The notes under the pieces: model-generated | Told to the model about the DNA's origin: nothing | Databases searched by the model: none | What the model saw: only the letters and a program-made list of their open reading frames with translations | Part shown: positions 1 through 8,858 of the stretch, piece by piece | Numbering within the stretch: the stretch's first letter is position 1 | How the letters are laid out: the number at the start of each line of letters is the position of its first letter | Source: CAZYME01 sp964648115 | GTDB taxonomy: Bacteria > Pseudomonadota > Gammaproteobacteria > Legionellales > Legionellaceae | Assembly (NCBI GenBank): GCA_964648115.1 | Contig: CAZYME010000011.1 | Span: 1-64,000 of the forward strand | Direction of reading: 5' to 3' | Length of the DNA: 64,000 nucleotides | Made by a program: the position numbers and the translations under genes

Positions 1-54
1 ATCAAACCGCCTGGCTATTCCCGCATTCCGCTTCGCTCCATACGGGCTGCATTG
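1..54. repeat. Dispersed palindromic repeat, family 1 (copy a)
   Basis: This GC-rich element has the core TTCCGCTTCGCTCCATACGG followed by GCTGCATT. Closely related copies lie at 3616, 13376, 23386, 28548, 39190 and 47558. It lies just downstream of the yfgM stop codon and may continue to the left of the window. The copies occur only between genes, like REP-type elements. Confidence 0.75.
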
Positions 55-57
55 ATC

Positions 58-732
58 TTAAGCCGCGCTTAACTTCTCATCCCTGCCCTTCATAGACTGC
101 GTCATAGCTGCTAGTTCATTTGTTTTCATTTCCAGGAACAAGTTACCCATGCCATGCTTTTGCGCTTCCGTAATTGCTTTTCTATAAGAGAGTACGGCCT
201 CTTGATACTGTCCAGTTGCTGCGTAAATATCCCCACGGAGTTCATTCACTACTGGCATATATGTTGTATCAGCAACCTTTGATAACTCAGCCAATGCTTT
301 ATCATACGATTTCTCAGTTGCCAGCAAACGCGCCAAGCGAATTTGAGCTACTTGTTGTAATACTGTCATCTTCGAATGTGCAGCAACATACTCAAGCTCC
401 TCTTGTGCTTTTGGGTATTTTTCACGCAAGATGTAGAGTTTAGCTAAGGTGAGACGCGCAGCATCGGAGTAAACAGTATCGTTATAATCAGTCAATAACT
501 GATTAGCGTAGGCTCTTACGCCTTTGTTATCTTGATTAGAAAAAGCCAGCATGAGGTGCTCGTAAGCATTTGATGCTTGTTGATTAACTTTTTCTTGATG
601 CCAGTTCCAGTATTTATATCCAGAAATAGCTAGCAGTATGATAGAAAGTACTATGGTTATAATGTTGTTATGCCGTTTCCACCATTTTTTTATAGCTTCC
701 AGTTGTTCTGCTTCTGTCATATAAACAGACAT
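58..732 (-). CDS. yfgM: YfgM-like TPR membrane protein (SecYEG-associated periplasmic chaperone partner)
   Basis: This 224-residue protein has a short cytoplasmic N-terminus rich in Glu and Lys, one membrane segment at about residues 24-42, and a TPR-like helical periplasmic domain to about residue 200. This is the UPF0070/YfgM architecture. In E. coli the protein docks at SecYEG and works with periplasmic chaperones. It lies downstream of hisS on the same strand, the conserved gammaproteobacterial order hisS-yfgM-bamB; bamB would be to the left of the window. The ATG at 732 is preceded by AGGAGAG at good spacing, which favours it over the second Met at residue 5. The assignment is by architecture and synteny. 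Confidence 0.85.
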   Translation of the reverse strand: MSVYMTEAEQLEAIKKWWKRHNNIITIVLSIILLAISGYKYWNWHQEKVNQQASNAYEHLMLAFSNQDNKGVRAYANQLLTDYNDTVYSDAARLTLAKLYILREKYPKAQEELEYVAAHSKMTVLQQVAQIRLARLLATEKSYDKALAELSKVADTTYMPVVNELRGDIYAATGQYQEAVLSYRKAITEAQKHGMGNLFLEMKTNELAAMTQSMKGRDEKLSAA

Positions 733-768
733 GTTTCTCTCCTAAATCATTTCAAATAATTTAAAATT

Positions 769-889
769 CCGTCGTTTGGAGCGCTAGCGCGCGCAACCAC
801 NNNNNNNNNNCACTTCCTTTTTCACCACCAAATTTTTATAAAATATTTAAAATTTCGGTGGGGGGGCGGGGCGGCGCTCCCAACGACGG
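769..889. other. Assembly gap (N at 801-810) inside a long inverted repeat
   Basis: Ten Ns interrupt the spacer between hisS and yfgM. The two flanks are inverted copies of each other: the arm at 769-784 (CCGTCGTTTGGAGCGC) matches the reverse complement of 874-889 with one mismatch. A run of Gs lies just inside the right arm. A strong hairpin of this kind plausibly broke the assembly, so the true spacer length is unknown. No gene is visible here. Confidence 0.85.
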
Positions 890-905
890 CTGTTTTTATA
901 ACAAT

Positions 906-2186
906 TCAAATACCCCGTGAATAATAACCTTTTATATGCTCGCCCAATTCGCGCTGAGGTATAGTTACCTGCTGTCCTTCTTTTCGTAAATCTTTAATAC
1001 TAATCGTTTTATCTCGCACTTCATCGTCGCCTAGGATTAGCGCTAAACGTGCACCACTTTTATCGGCTTTTTTAAATTGGCTTTTAAAGCTGCCACCTGC
1101 GGTCTGCACATTTACAGCGTTTCCATCATTGCGTAATGACTCAGCCAAAATCAAAGCCTGCTGCAAAGCAGTGTCTCCAACAGCAATCAGGAATAAAGAA
1201 GGTGATGACTCTAGCACAGGCACTACCTCTAATGTTTCCATGAGCAGTAATAATCGCTCAGCTCCCATCGCAAAACCAATAGCAGGGGTGGCACTCCCAC
1301 CTAACTGCTCAACTAATTTGTCAAAACGACCGCCAGCGCATACTGTAGCCTGACTGCCTAATTTATCAGTAACCCACTCAAATACCGTGTGACCATAATA
1401 ATCCAAGCCGCGCACTAAAAATGGGTTCACCACATAGGGTATATTGAGTGCTTGCAACCCATCACACAGAGCAAAAAAATATTGCCGACTTTCTTCACTG
1501 ATAACATCTATCAACTTAGGCGCGTTAGCAACCAACGTTTGCATTTCCGGGTTTTTACTATCCAATATTCGTAATGGGTTACTGTCCAAACGTCTTTTAC
1601 TATCTGCATCAAGTTGCTCAAAGTGCGGTTTGAAGTAAGCAATCAAAGCCTCACGATAAGCTTGTCTCTCGCTTAGCGAACCTAGCGTGTTCACTTGTAG
1701 ATGCACTGCATCATCAATTCCCAACGCAACCCATAAGCGCTTACATATAGCAATTAACTCAAGCTCAATACCAACACCAGCAATACCAAAAGCTTCTACA
1801 CCCAGTTGATTAAATTGGCGATAGCGGCCTTTCTGTGGTTTTTCATGCCTAAACATGGGCCCACAATACCAAAGTTTTTGCTGCTGATTATGCAACAATC
1901 CGTGCTCTAAACATGCCCTCACACAACCCGCAGTTCCCTCTGGTCTGAGAGTTAAGCTGTCACCATTCAGATCATTGAATGTATACATTTCCTTTTCAAC
2001 AATATCGGTAACTTCTCCAATAGTGCGTTTGAATAATTGGGTGCTTTCCAATAAAGGCATACGAATTTCTTGGTAACCGTAGTCATTTAAACAACGAGCA
2101 AAATGCTGTTCTAGATATCTCCAAGCGTAACTCTGATCAGGCAAAATATCATTCATTCCGCGTATTGCTTGTATCCGTTCAGCCAC
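906..2186 (-). CDS. hisS: Histidine--tRNA ligase
   Basis: This 426-residue class II aminoacyl-tRNA synthetase attaches histidine to tRNA-His in the cytoplasm. The N-terminus IRGMNDILP is typical. The catalytic core contains TLRPEGTAG and a motif 2 around MFRHEKPQKGRYRQFNQ. The histidine-binding signature RGLDYYGHTVFEW follows at about residue 260, and the C-terminal anticodon-binding domain is present. Length matches the family (E. coli 424 aa). The start overlaps the end of rodZ by 8 bp, so the two are probably co-transcribed and translationally coupled in a pilF-rodZ-hisS-yfgM operon. No key residue appears missing. Confidence 0.98.
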   Translation of the reverse strand: MAERIQAIRGMNDILPDQSYAWRYLEQHFARCLNDYGYQEIRMPLLESTQLFKRTIGEVTDIVEKEMYTFNDLNGDSLTLRPEGTAGCVRACLEHGLLHNQQQKLWYCGPMFRHEKPQKGRYRQFNQLGVEAFGIAGVGIELELIAICKRLWVALGIDDAVHLQVNTLGSLSERQAYREALIAYFKPHFEQLDADSKRRLDSNPLRILDSKNPEMQTLVANAPKLIDVISEESRQYFFALCDGLQALNIPYVVNPFLVRGLDYYGHTVFEWVTDKLGSQATVCAGGRFDKLVEQLGGSATPAIGFAMGAERLLLLMETLEVVPVLESSPSLFLIAVGDTALQQALILAESLRNDGNAVNVQTAGGSFKSQFKKADKSGARLALILGDDEVRDKTISIKDLRKEGQQVTIPQRELGEHIKGYYSRGI

Positions 2187-2745
2187 CCTCTTTCTCCGTT
2201 GTATCAGGTTGGCTACGTGAAGATAATAGCGATCTCATCTTTGATAAATCTGTTAATCTAATTTCTGTCTCTGATTTACTCGGCGTATTATCAGCACGAC
2301 TTATGCTTGTTGGAAATAAGCTTTCGTTATCCTTATTCGTGTACCACCACACAGCCACCGCAGCTACAACAATGAAGGCAAAAAAACCAGTTAACCAACG
2401 TATGGCATGCTCAGCTTTATTTGTTTCTCGCCGACTCTGCCACAAAGCTTTTTCAGATTTTCGATCGGTGGTCTTGTAAATACGATTGAATGTATCCAAT
2501 AACGGTTGTGCTGGGACACCTAATAGTTTGGCGTATGCGCGAAAATACCCTTTAATAAATACTGGTTCAGGCATATTTTGGTACTCATCAGCCTCCAGTA
2601 ACTCGATGAGTCTTACACGCAAGTGTAGTTTTCCAGCAACATATTCCGGGCTATACCCTTGTTGCATACGCTCAGCAGCTAATTGTGCACCAGGCATATC
2701 TGATGTGTCTTCTGCAATCTCATCCATTGTTATTGTTGTATTCAT
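2179..2745 (-). CDS. rodZ: RodZ-like helix-turn-helix membrane protein, short form
   Basis: This 188-residue protein has an XRE/HTH_25 domain at about residues 17-85 and one membrane segment at about 115-136. RodZ couples the MreB cytoskeleton to the rod-shape peptidoglycan machinery. The periplasmic tail here is only about 50 residues, whereas E. coli RodZ (337 aa) carries a beta-rich C-terminal domain, so that domain is absent. The reading frame ends cleanly and overlaps hisS by 8 bp, which argues for a naturally short form and not a frameshift. It also overlaps the end of pilF by 26 bp. Confidence 0.85.
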   Translation of the reverse strand: MNTTITMDEIAEDTSDMPGAQLAAERMQQGYSPEYVAGKLHLRVRLIELLEADEYQNMPEPVFIKGYFRAYAKLLGVPAQPLLDTFNRIYKTTDRKSEKALWQSRRETNKAEHAIRWLTGFFAFIVVAAVAVWWYTNKDNESLFPTSISRADNTPSKSETEIRLTDLSKMRSLLSSRSQPDTTEKEGG

Positions 2746-3487
2746 TTTTTTCTCCGGTGTTGTCCGAAAAGCTATGTAAACGTAGTTTATAATCTGCTTC
2801 TAATTCGGTTTTTCCTGCCTGATGAGCAACATCTACAGCCATTGTCAATAAAGTCACATCATGCAAGGAGATGTTTTGGTATTTTTGCAAATATGCAAGT
2901 GCCTCGGCTAAATGTCCTTGCTTCCGTTCCAGACTCACTAACTCGTATAATGATTGTTCACGCGAAGGATCCTGTTCGAGCGCCTTGTTAAAATAATGTG
3001 TTGCTTTTGCATTATCGGGTATAGCCATCGCACATAAACCCGCATTTTCATAAGCCCCCGCAGTATGCTCGTATTCAATATCATTTACTGCCTTTAAAAA
3101 ATAACTCTCAGCTTGGGCATATTGGCCCCGTCGGCATAAAAAAGCGCCGTAATTATTTAATTGCGCCCCTGCATTAGGTGCGACAGCCATAGCCTTTCGG
3201 TAATAAACTTGCGCCTTATCCATGTCTCCAGTTTGTTCCATAAAATAGGCCATGGAGGCATTCACCCCTGGGGCATCTGGTGCTTGGGACAATGCCAATA
3301 GTAATTTATGTTTAGCAAGCTCTCTGTTTCCCTGCTTGAGGTAGGCTAGACCCAGCTGTGCATTATAAGCAGCAGCTTCGGCTGGCTTCACTGATCTAGC
3401 AGGATGGTCCTCTATTGCCTCGTCATTATGCTGGCAAGACTGTAGCAATAACAAGCCAATAAGAGGCAGAAGATAACGTAATTTCAA
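2720..3487 (-). CDS. pilF: Type IV pilus biogenesis lipoprotein PilF/PilW (TPR)
   Basis: This is a 255-residue outer-membrane lipoprotein. The signal peptide ends in the lipobox LLQSC, with Cys at residue 18, followed by about four to five tetratricopeptide repeats from residue 40 to 235. PilF/PilW assists assembly of the PilQ secretin multimer. Length and the position upstream of rodZ and hisS match the gammaproteobacterial family. The gene starts the operon and its 3' end overlaps rodZ. The upstream spacer contains a family 1 palindromic repeat. Confidence 0.88.
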   Translation of the reverse strand: MKLRYLLPLIGLLLLQSCQHNDEAIEDHPARSVKPAEAAAYNAQLGLAYLKQGNRELAKHKLLLALSQAPDAPGVNASMAYFMEQTGDMDKAQVYYRKAMAVAPNAGAQLNNYGAFLCRRGQYAQAESYFLKAVNDIEYEHTAGAYENAGLCAMAIPDNAKATHYFNKALEQDPSREQSLYELVSLERKQGHLAEALAYLQKYQNISLHDVTLLTMAVDVAHQAGKTELEADYKLRLHSFSDNTGEKNEYNNNNG

Positions 3488-3615
3488 TCCATACTCGCAA
3501 ACACATTAAAAATAGTTGCTCATTATATCCATGAACAGCGTTGAATTCTATGTAACTGTGCATGTTGGGTCAATGACACAACCTATTTGCTGTTACACCA
3601 ACGCTATAGTAACCG

Positions 3616-3700
3616 TGTAGCCCGTAAGTAGCGAAGCGGAATGCGGGGATCGTTGTGTGCTTTATTCCCGCAATTGGCTTCGCTACTTACGGGCTACATT
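3616..3700. repeat. Dispersed palindromic repeat, family 1 (copy b, full inverted pair)
   Basis: The arms at 3616-3637 (TGTAGCCCGTAAGTAGCGAAG) and about 3677-3697 are near-perfect reverse complements around a loop of about 40 bases. The right arm runs into the rlmN stop codon, so the repeat directly abuts the gene. It could act as a 3' stabilising or attenuating hairpin. Confidence 0.85.
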
Positions 3701-4841
3701 AGATTTCCCTTGGGTTGATATCATTCAAAACTAGCTGCTGATCTTTAGGTACAAAATGTAATTTTTGCCAACGTTGTGAGCGGCTGGTTCTATCTTTTAC
3801 TTCCCCAGCTAGCTGCCCGCAGGCAGCATCAATATCATCTCCACGTGTTTTACGGGTAATGGTATTAATACCTTTTGCCACGAGTTGATCACGAAATGCA
3901 TTTATTGCCGCTTGTGAAGATCGTTGATATTGCGTAAGTGGAAAAGGGTTAAATGGGATTAAATTAACTTTTGACGGAACATCGCGCAAAAGCTTAATTA
4001 ACTGCGCGGCATGCTCAGGTTGATCGTTCACGCCTTTTAGCATTACATATTCAAAAGTAACCACACGTTTGGGCTCATTTTTGAAATACCCTGCGCATAT
4101 GTCCATTAATTGTGCCAGTGGATATTTTTTATTAATCGGTACTAGTTCGTTTCGCAAATCATCTGTTGGTGCATGTAACGATACTGCTAAGGATACTGGA
4201 CTCACTTCACGCAACCGCTCCATTTCAGGGATAACGCCCGACGTGCTCAAGGTAACTCGACGTTTTGATAATCCGTAAGCTAGGTCATCCATCATGATAT
4301 CCATAGCAGAAACGACATTATCAAAATTTAACAAGGGCTCACCCATTCCCATCATGACTACGTTTGTCACGCGTTTATCATGCGCACCTTGCTTTTGTGA
4401 TAGTTCGCGCACAGCAAGCCAGACTTGACCGATAATTTCTGCTGTTGATAAATTTCGATTAAAACCCTGTTTAGCTGTAGAACAAAAACTGCAGTTTAAA
4501 GCGCAGCCCACTTGTGATGAAACACATAAAGTACCGCGTTTCGCTTCAGGGATAAAAACAGTTTCTATGCAGTTACCACAGTCTAATTTTAACAACCATT
4601 TGTGTGTACCATCACTTGATTTTTGGCAGCTGATAATTTCAGGCAAACGAATTTCTGCTGTTTGAGTAAGTCGCTCTCGCAAGACCTTACTCACATTACT
4701 CATCTGTTCAAAATCATGTAAACCAGCCTGATGAATCCACTGCATTAATTGTTGCGCGCGAAAGGGTTTTTCACCACAATCACTCATAAATTGGCGCATT
4801 TGTTGATAGTTGAAATCTAGCAGATTAATTTTTTGATTCAT
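3699..4841 (-). CDS. rlmN: Dual-specificity 23S rRNA/tRNA adenine-C2 methyltransferase RlmN
   Basis: This radical-SAM enzyme methylates C2 of A2503 in 23S rRNA and A37 in some tRNAs. The [4Fe-4S]-binding CxxxCxxC motif reads CALNCSFC (about residues 113-120). The SAM-binding stretch MGMGEPLLN and the C-terminal catalytic Cys in AACGQL are present. The protein is 380 residues from the ATG at 4841. An in-frame TTG at 4853 would add four residues but has no better ribosome-binding site. The order pilF/rlmN/ndk is common in gammaproteobacteria. The stop codon touches a family 1 repeat. Confidence 0.97.
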   Translation of the reverse strand: MNQKINLLDFNYQQMRQFMSDCGEKPFRAQQLMQWIHQAGLHDFEQMSNVSKVLRERLTQTAEIRLPEIISCQKSSDGTHKWLLKLDCGNCIETVFIPEAKRGTLCVSSQVGCALNCSFCSTAKQGFNRNLSTAEIIGQVWLAVRELSQKQGAHDKRVTNVVMMGMGEPLLNFDNVVSAMDIMMDDLAYGLSKRRVTLSTSGVIPEMERLREVSPVSLAVSLHAPTDDLRNELVPINKKYPLAQLMDICAGYFKNEPKRVVTFEYVMLKGVNDQPEHAAQLIKLLRDVPSKVNLIPFNPFPLTQYQRSSQAAINAFRDQLVAKGINTITRKTRGDDIDAACGQLAGEVKDRTSRSQRWQKLHFVPKDQQLVLNDINPREI

Positions 4842-4872
4842 CGGTGGTTCCAAAACACAATAAAAATTGCAG

Positions 4873-4950
4873 CATGGATGGAGGCGTTAGCCGTAATTCG
4901 TGTGCTGTGGCACGGAAAACCCGGATTACGCTGCGCTCTATCCACCCTAC
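4873..4950. repeat. Divergent palindromic repeat related to family 1
   Basis: The segment between ndk and rlmN holds TGGATGGAGGCGTTAGCCG and, about 40 bases on, GGATTACGCTGCGCTCTATC in inverted orientation. This resembles the family 1 arms but with many differences. A similar half-copy (GGATAAGCTTCGCTTTACCC) lies just after fadD near 11308. Confidence 0.5.
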
Positions 4951-4977
4951 AATTCTTAAGTTGATGTCTATGCGTTA

Positions 4978-5406
4978 TTAGCTTCGTTCACACAGCTCAT
5001 GTGGTTCGAAGAAATACGCGATTTCTTGTGCTGCTGTTTCTGCTGCATCGGAACCGTGTACGGCGTTAGCGTCAATGCTATCAGCAAAATCAGCGCGGAT
5101 AGTGCCAGGAGCTGCTTCTTTAGGATTAGTAGCACCCATGATTTCACGATGCTTCATAACCGCATTCGAACCTTTTAAAACTTGGATCATGACAGGTCCT
5201 GAAATCATAAAAGAAACTAAATCATTAAAGAAAGGCCTTCCTTTGTGAACAGCATAAAAACCTTCTGCTTGAGCACGTGTTAATTGCATCATTTTAGCAG
5301 CAACAATATTTAACCCAGCTTGTTCAAAACGTGTGTATATTTGACCAATAACTGACTTAGCAACTGCATCAGGTTTAATAATAGATAAGGTTAGTTCAGC
5401 GCCCAT
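4978..5406 (-). CDS. ndk: Nucleoside diphosphate kinase
   Basis: This 142-residue enzyme transfers the gamma-phosphate between nucleoside triphosphates and diphosphates through a phosphohistidine. The catalytic His lies in NAVHGSDAAETA near residue 117, and the N-terminal LTLSIIKPDAV strand is typical. The start is placed at the ATG at 5406 because CTGGAG stands seven bases upstream and family members begin there. A longer reading from 5433 would add nine atypical residues. The gene is followed by rlmN on the same strand. Confidence 0.97.
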   Translation of the reverse strand: MGAELTLSIIKPDAVAKSVIGQIYTRFEQAGLNIVAAKMMQLTRAQAEGFYAVHKGRPFFNDLVSFMISGPVMIQVLKGSNAVMKHREIMGATNPKEAAPGTIRADFADSIDANAVHGSDAAETAAQEIAYFFEPHELCERS

Positions 5407-5533
5407 TTTAAAACTCCAGTTAAAAGGGCGCATTATACATGAAAAAAGCTGAGGGGGGGTAATAAATAGCGTTAATCTGGTGTAACTCTGATATAGGCAA
5501 AAATTTATTTTACTGCACGGATAGAGAATCGTA

Positions 5534-5606
5534 GGCTCCTAGCCCAAGTCAGGGATGGGTTCCCACCTTCGCGGGAATAACAAGGTCTCTTAACTTAATG
5601 GCAGTG
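5534..5606. repeat. Half copy of the MITE-like element (family 2)
   Basis: From GGCTCCTAGCCC to CTTAATGGCAGTG this matches the right half of the full elements at 11339, 31065 and 33639, including the terminal inverted repeat. The left half is missing, so this copy appears truncated. Confidence 0.8.
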
Positions 5607-5656
5607 CTCGCGGGGAGAAGGGATCACATTGCGCATATATGAGAGTTACACCCGCG

Positions 5657-6541
5657 TTAATCCCCAATACGTGAGTCAAAATAAAGTGAAGAGCGGTTTT
5701 CTTCTAATTTTGCTTGGTCAACGTGGTAATCGGGTAACAAATTAAGGTATTCGGTAACTCGAAGAATGATGTCATAGAATTGACTTCTAAAACTACGTAG
5801 AGCTATACCCATATCTTGTGTTTGCTCGAGGTAAATGGACATAATTTCTTCAATTTTCTGCCTGGGCTCTTGAAAAATCTCCATCACATCTACTATCAAT
5901 TGCTGCCGCAGATTATCGTCCAGAGTTGCATCAATAATTTCTGTCATTTTTGCCCAGAATAAGGATTCAGTAACGGCTTTATCTCTACCACCATCAATGT
6001 TGTGGACCATTGCAGACCGAATAGCCTTTAAAATTAAAGCATCATCCTTATTAATATTTTGAGCCCTTAATAACTGACCAGCCTTGGTTGTAGCAGCTTT
6101 TAATGCCTTTTGTAATTCGCGCGATGCCTTTATCGAACTCATTTGGCTTTCAGCTATCAAATGTTGATGAGCAGTTTCTTGATTATTAAAAGCCTCGCCA
6201 ACTTCTATCAAATGAAGTCGTTGTTGCTCCAAATCATCTCGGGTATTCGCTCCGGGTGATTCTTCTGGTTTGCCGCTTTCCCCTGACAAAAGATAATCGA
6301 CAAACAATTTTTGTGCATAGACTTGGTAATCATGCGCTTGTTGCAAAATAATACCGTTGAAAATATTTTTTAAAGGAATGATTAATAGTTGATGGTAAAC
6401 ACTAAACGGATCTTTCATCGCGATAAGCAACTCATCGTTTGCTAGTTTAATGTTAAAGTGCTCAAGGATACGGCTAGATGTCAGCAAGCCGTAGGTTGAA
6501 AACGACATTGATAAATCCGTTTCTATTGCTTCCGCGCTCAT
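5657..6541 (-). CDS. Uncharacterised soluble helical protein (294 aa)
   Basis: I do not recognise this protein. It has no signal peptide or membrane segment. Predicted content is almost entirely helical, with a Gln- and Glu-rich middle (residues 95-150) that could form a coiled coil. The N-terminal 80 residues and residues 165-280 look like compact domains. It is transcribed divergently from miaE across a 69-bp AT-rich spacer that lacks the tandem TTAA half-sites seen before the effector-like genes. It may be a lineage-restricted Legionellales protein, but function cannot be inferred. The reading frame is long and uninterrupted, so it is very likely a real gene. Confidence 0.75.
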   Translation of the reverse strand: MSAEAIETDLSMSFSTYGLLTSSRILEHFNIKLANDELLIAMKDPFSVYHQLLIIPLKNIFNGIILQQAHDYQVYAQKLFVDYLLSGESGKPEESPGANTRDDLEQQRLHLIEVGEAFNNQETAHQHLIAESQMSSIKASRELQKALKAATTKAGQLLRAQNINKDDALILKAIRSAMVHNIDGGRDKAVTESLFWAKMTEIIDATLDDNLRQQLIVDVMEIFQEPRQKIEEIMSIYLEQTQDMGIALRSFRSQFYDIILRVTEYLNLLPDYHVDQAKLEENRSSLYFDSRIGD

Positions 6542-6610
6542 AATTAATCCAATATAATTTTATAGCCGCTTGTGTTATAAAGCATTTCCTAAAATTATAT
6601 ATACTCCGCT

Positions 6611-7240
6611 ATGTTAAAGCCAGATATAGATGATCTACACATACTTAGACAATTTTTGCGCATCCCGACACCAAAGACTTGGTTAGACGCAGCATTACAA
6701 CAAATCCCTCTACTATTGATTGATCATGCCCATTGCGAAAGAAAAGCTGCTGCAACTGCGATTAATTTCATGAGCCAATATCCGGAAAAACCGGAACTTA
6801 TAGAGGTAATGTCGCCATTAGCGCGCGAAGAATTACTGCATTTTGAAAAGGTCCTCACTTTATTAGGTGAGAGAGGGCTTAAATACGGGCCTTTACCACC
6901 TTCATTATATGGACAGCGCCTACACAAAAAGGTTACAAAAATAAGCGGGGTTGAAAAGTTAGTTGATCAATTGATTATTGGAGCAATCATCGAAGCACGC
7001 TCTTGTGAGCGCTTTAGTGCATTAGCGCCTTTGCTGAGCGATCCGATATTAGCAAAATTTTATGCCACTTTAGTTAAAGCTGAAGCGCGTCATTTTGAGG
7101 ATTATTTGCGTTTAGCACATCATTTCGGTGCTACAGATGTTGATCATCGCATTCAGATGTTTCTTGATGTTGAAAATATGCTCATCAGCTCAGTGGACAC
7201 GGTATTCCGCTTTCATAGCGGAATACCGTACCTCAGCTAA
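6611..7240 (+). CDS. miaE: tRNA-(ms2io6A)-hydroxylase MiaE
   Basis: This 209-residue ferritin-like diiron monooxygenase hydroxylates the isopentenyl side chain of ms2i6A37 in tRNA. The carboxylate and histidine ligands of the diiron site are visible as HCERKAAATA, REELLHFEKV, EARSCERF and EARHFEDY, i.e. the paired E and ExxH pattern on four helices. The C-terminal part fits the family. The gene is convergent with the next gene, with only 3 bp between the two stop codons. No strong Shine-Dalgarno is visible before the ATG. Confidence 0.94.
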   Translation: MLKPDIDDLHILRQFLRIPTPKTWLDAALQQIPLLLIDHAHCERKAAATAINFMSQYPEKPELIEVMSPLAREELLHFEKVLTLLGERGLKYGPLPPSLYGQRLHKKVTKISGVEKLVDQLIIGAIIEARSCERFSALAPLLSDPILAKFYATLVKAEARHFEDYLRLAHHFGATDVDHRIQMFLDVENMLISSVDTVFRFHSGIPYLS

Positions 7241-7243
7241 CTA

Positions 7244-8128
7244 TTAACCACGCGACCTAGTTAATGATGGGGATACCGTATGTTGAAAATCTACGTCGTC
7301 GAACTTACCTTTTAAAAAAGCATCTAAGCCTCGTTCGGGATGATCTTCGCTGACCTTTAGCTCTTCAAATATTTGTGTTGTTAATACTCGCGCAGGATCA
7401 TCCTTATCAACAATTCTTCCTGAGTAAACAACAGCTTGCGGCTCGCCTTGGTTTCTAGGCCCCTGCACTTTTTCTTGCTCATAGCCATGTGAATCTAGCC
7501 ACGCTATTATGCCTTCGTGATAATGCTTTTCCAATGCTCGGCGAAGTGTATCTAAATCTGCTTGGATTGCCGGATTCTCTACTGTTGGAAACAGAGGTTC
7601 ACCATTAGAACGGCGCACATCACTTAAAGAATCAAACGCAAGTTTCCCGTCTTTATCAAGTGCCACACGATGTAGCAACTTAGGTAAAGCCTCTTGCGGA
7701 GGTTCTCTATAAGTAGCTGAATCAATTGCTTTGGCAATCGCGCCAGTTAATCCTTGCTGTTCACCGAGAAGAGAGCCTAAAAGCCCATCAACTGCATCAA
7801 AGGCCTGACCTGGGAGATTCAACGACGCAAGACAAATTCCGATTTGCTCTGCAAGCATCCAGATTGCGTTCATAGCCTGAATCCAGTCATTATTGCTGTA
7901 ACCTCTTCTCCGCTCTTGCTCAAACCCCTCTGCAAGCTGTTTCAGGTTAGCAAATTCTTTAGTCGATTTTGCATATTTTTTCTGATACGAAACCTGTCGA
8001 TTAGACGCTCTATTGTCCATATTTCGGGCTAAAAAATCGCTTTTTACTTGAGCAGCCTCTTGTGCTCGTGTTTTAATAAGATGTTCTTTCAGATCCTCAG
8101 GAATTACTAAACCGTTAGCATCAGGCAT
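7244..8128 (-). CDS. Uncharacterised soluble protein encoded downstream of lpxH
   Basis: This 294-residue protein has no recognisable domain, signal peptide or membrane segment. The N-terminal 70 residues are charged and likely helical, the middle is hydrophobic and helical, and the C-terminal third is polar. The start is set at the ATG at 8128, which has GGAGAG eight bases upstream and follows the lpxH stop codon by one base. A longer frame to 8176 would overlap lpxH. The tight packing minC-lpxH-this gene suggests one transcript, but a role in envelope biogenesis is not supported by sequence. Confidence 0.75.
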   Translation of the reverse strand: MPDANGLVIPEDLKEHLIKTRAQEAAQVKSDFLARNMDNRASNRQVSYQKKYAKSTKEFANLKQLAEGFEQERRRGYSNNDWIQAMNAIWMLAEQIGICLASLNLPGQAFDAVDGLLGSLLGEQQGLTGAIAKAIDSATYREPPQEALPKLLHRVALDKDGKLAFDSLSDVRRSNGEPLFPTVENPAIQADLDTLRRALEKHYHEGIIAWLDSHGYEQEKVQGPRNQGEPQAVVYSGRIVDKDDPARVLTTQIFEELKVSEDHPERGLDAFLKGKFDDVDFQHTVSPSLTRSRG

Positions 8129-8129
8129 A

Positions 8130-8858
8130 TCAGCTCTCCAAAAATCGTTTAAAATAAAACCCATTTGGCCTATCATAGCACATCAGCAAAGGATTGTCAT
8201 CCCAATCACTCAGCACAAATTGTTGGTAGGATATCCCTTTATGCTCATGCATAGTTAGCCCTGGCTTATGAATATGGCCGTGCACTAAAATTTGTACTTG
8301 CATTTGTTGCATATGCTCAAGCATAACAGAAGTAACAATATCCATGTAGATAGCGGGTTTGTGGCGATTGGTTTGGCTATGTTGACGTACTTTATTAACT
8401 AAATTTACGCGGAACTTATAGGGTAAGCGTAAAAATAACGCAGGAAAGATAGCGTTACGGGTTAACCGACGTAACCACTGATGCCCTTTATCCTTTGTGC
8501 AGTAACGATCGCCGTGCATCAGCAAGACTTTTTTATTCCCAAGCATAATGACCGTGGGTTCATTTAATAGCGTCATAGAGGCCAATTTTGCAAAGCGTGC
8601 TCCGAGTAAAAAATCACGGTTGCCATGCATAAAATAGATATTTACGCCTTGAGACGCCAGCCAAGACAATCGCGATGCAATCGTTAGACTCCAGTCGTCC
8701 AAAGCATCATCACCTGGCCAAACATGAAAAAAATCACCTAGAATGTACAGAACCTTGGTGTTAGAGGCGGCCCATTCAATAAAACGATAGAACCGCTCTA
8801 AAATAGCCTTTTCTTGCGGATGTAAATGAAGGTCCGATATAAAAACCGCTTCGATCAT
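8130..8858 (-). CDS. lpxH: UDP-2,3-diacylglucosamine diphosphatase LpxH
   Basis: This 242-residue peripheral membrane enzyme of lipid A synthesis hydrolyses UDP-2,3-diacylglucosamine to lipid X and UMP. The calcineurin-like metal-binding motifs appear in order: FISDLHLH (about residues 6-13), GDFFHVWPGDD (41-51), HGNRDFLLG (79-87), HGDRYC (115-120) and VHGHIHKPG (about 193-201). Length matches the family (E. coli 240 aa). It overlaps the minC stop codon by 4 bp, so it is in the same operon. Confidence 0.96.
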   Translation of the reverse strand: MIEAVFISDLHLHPQEKAILERFYRFIEWAASNTKVLYILGDFFHVWPGDDALDDWSLTIASRLSWLASQGVNIYFMHGNRDFLLGARFAKLASMTLLNEPTVIMLGNKKVLLMHGDRYCTKDKGHQWLRRLTRNAIFPALFLRLPYKFRVNLVNKVRQHSQTNRHKPAIYMDIVTSVMLEHMQQMQVQILVHGHIHKPGLTMHEHKGISYQQFVLSDWDDNPLLMCYDRPNGFYFKRFLES

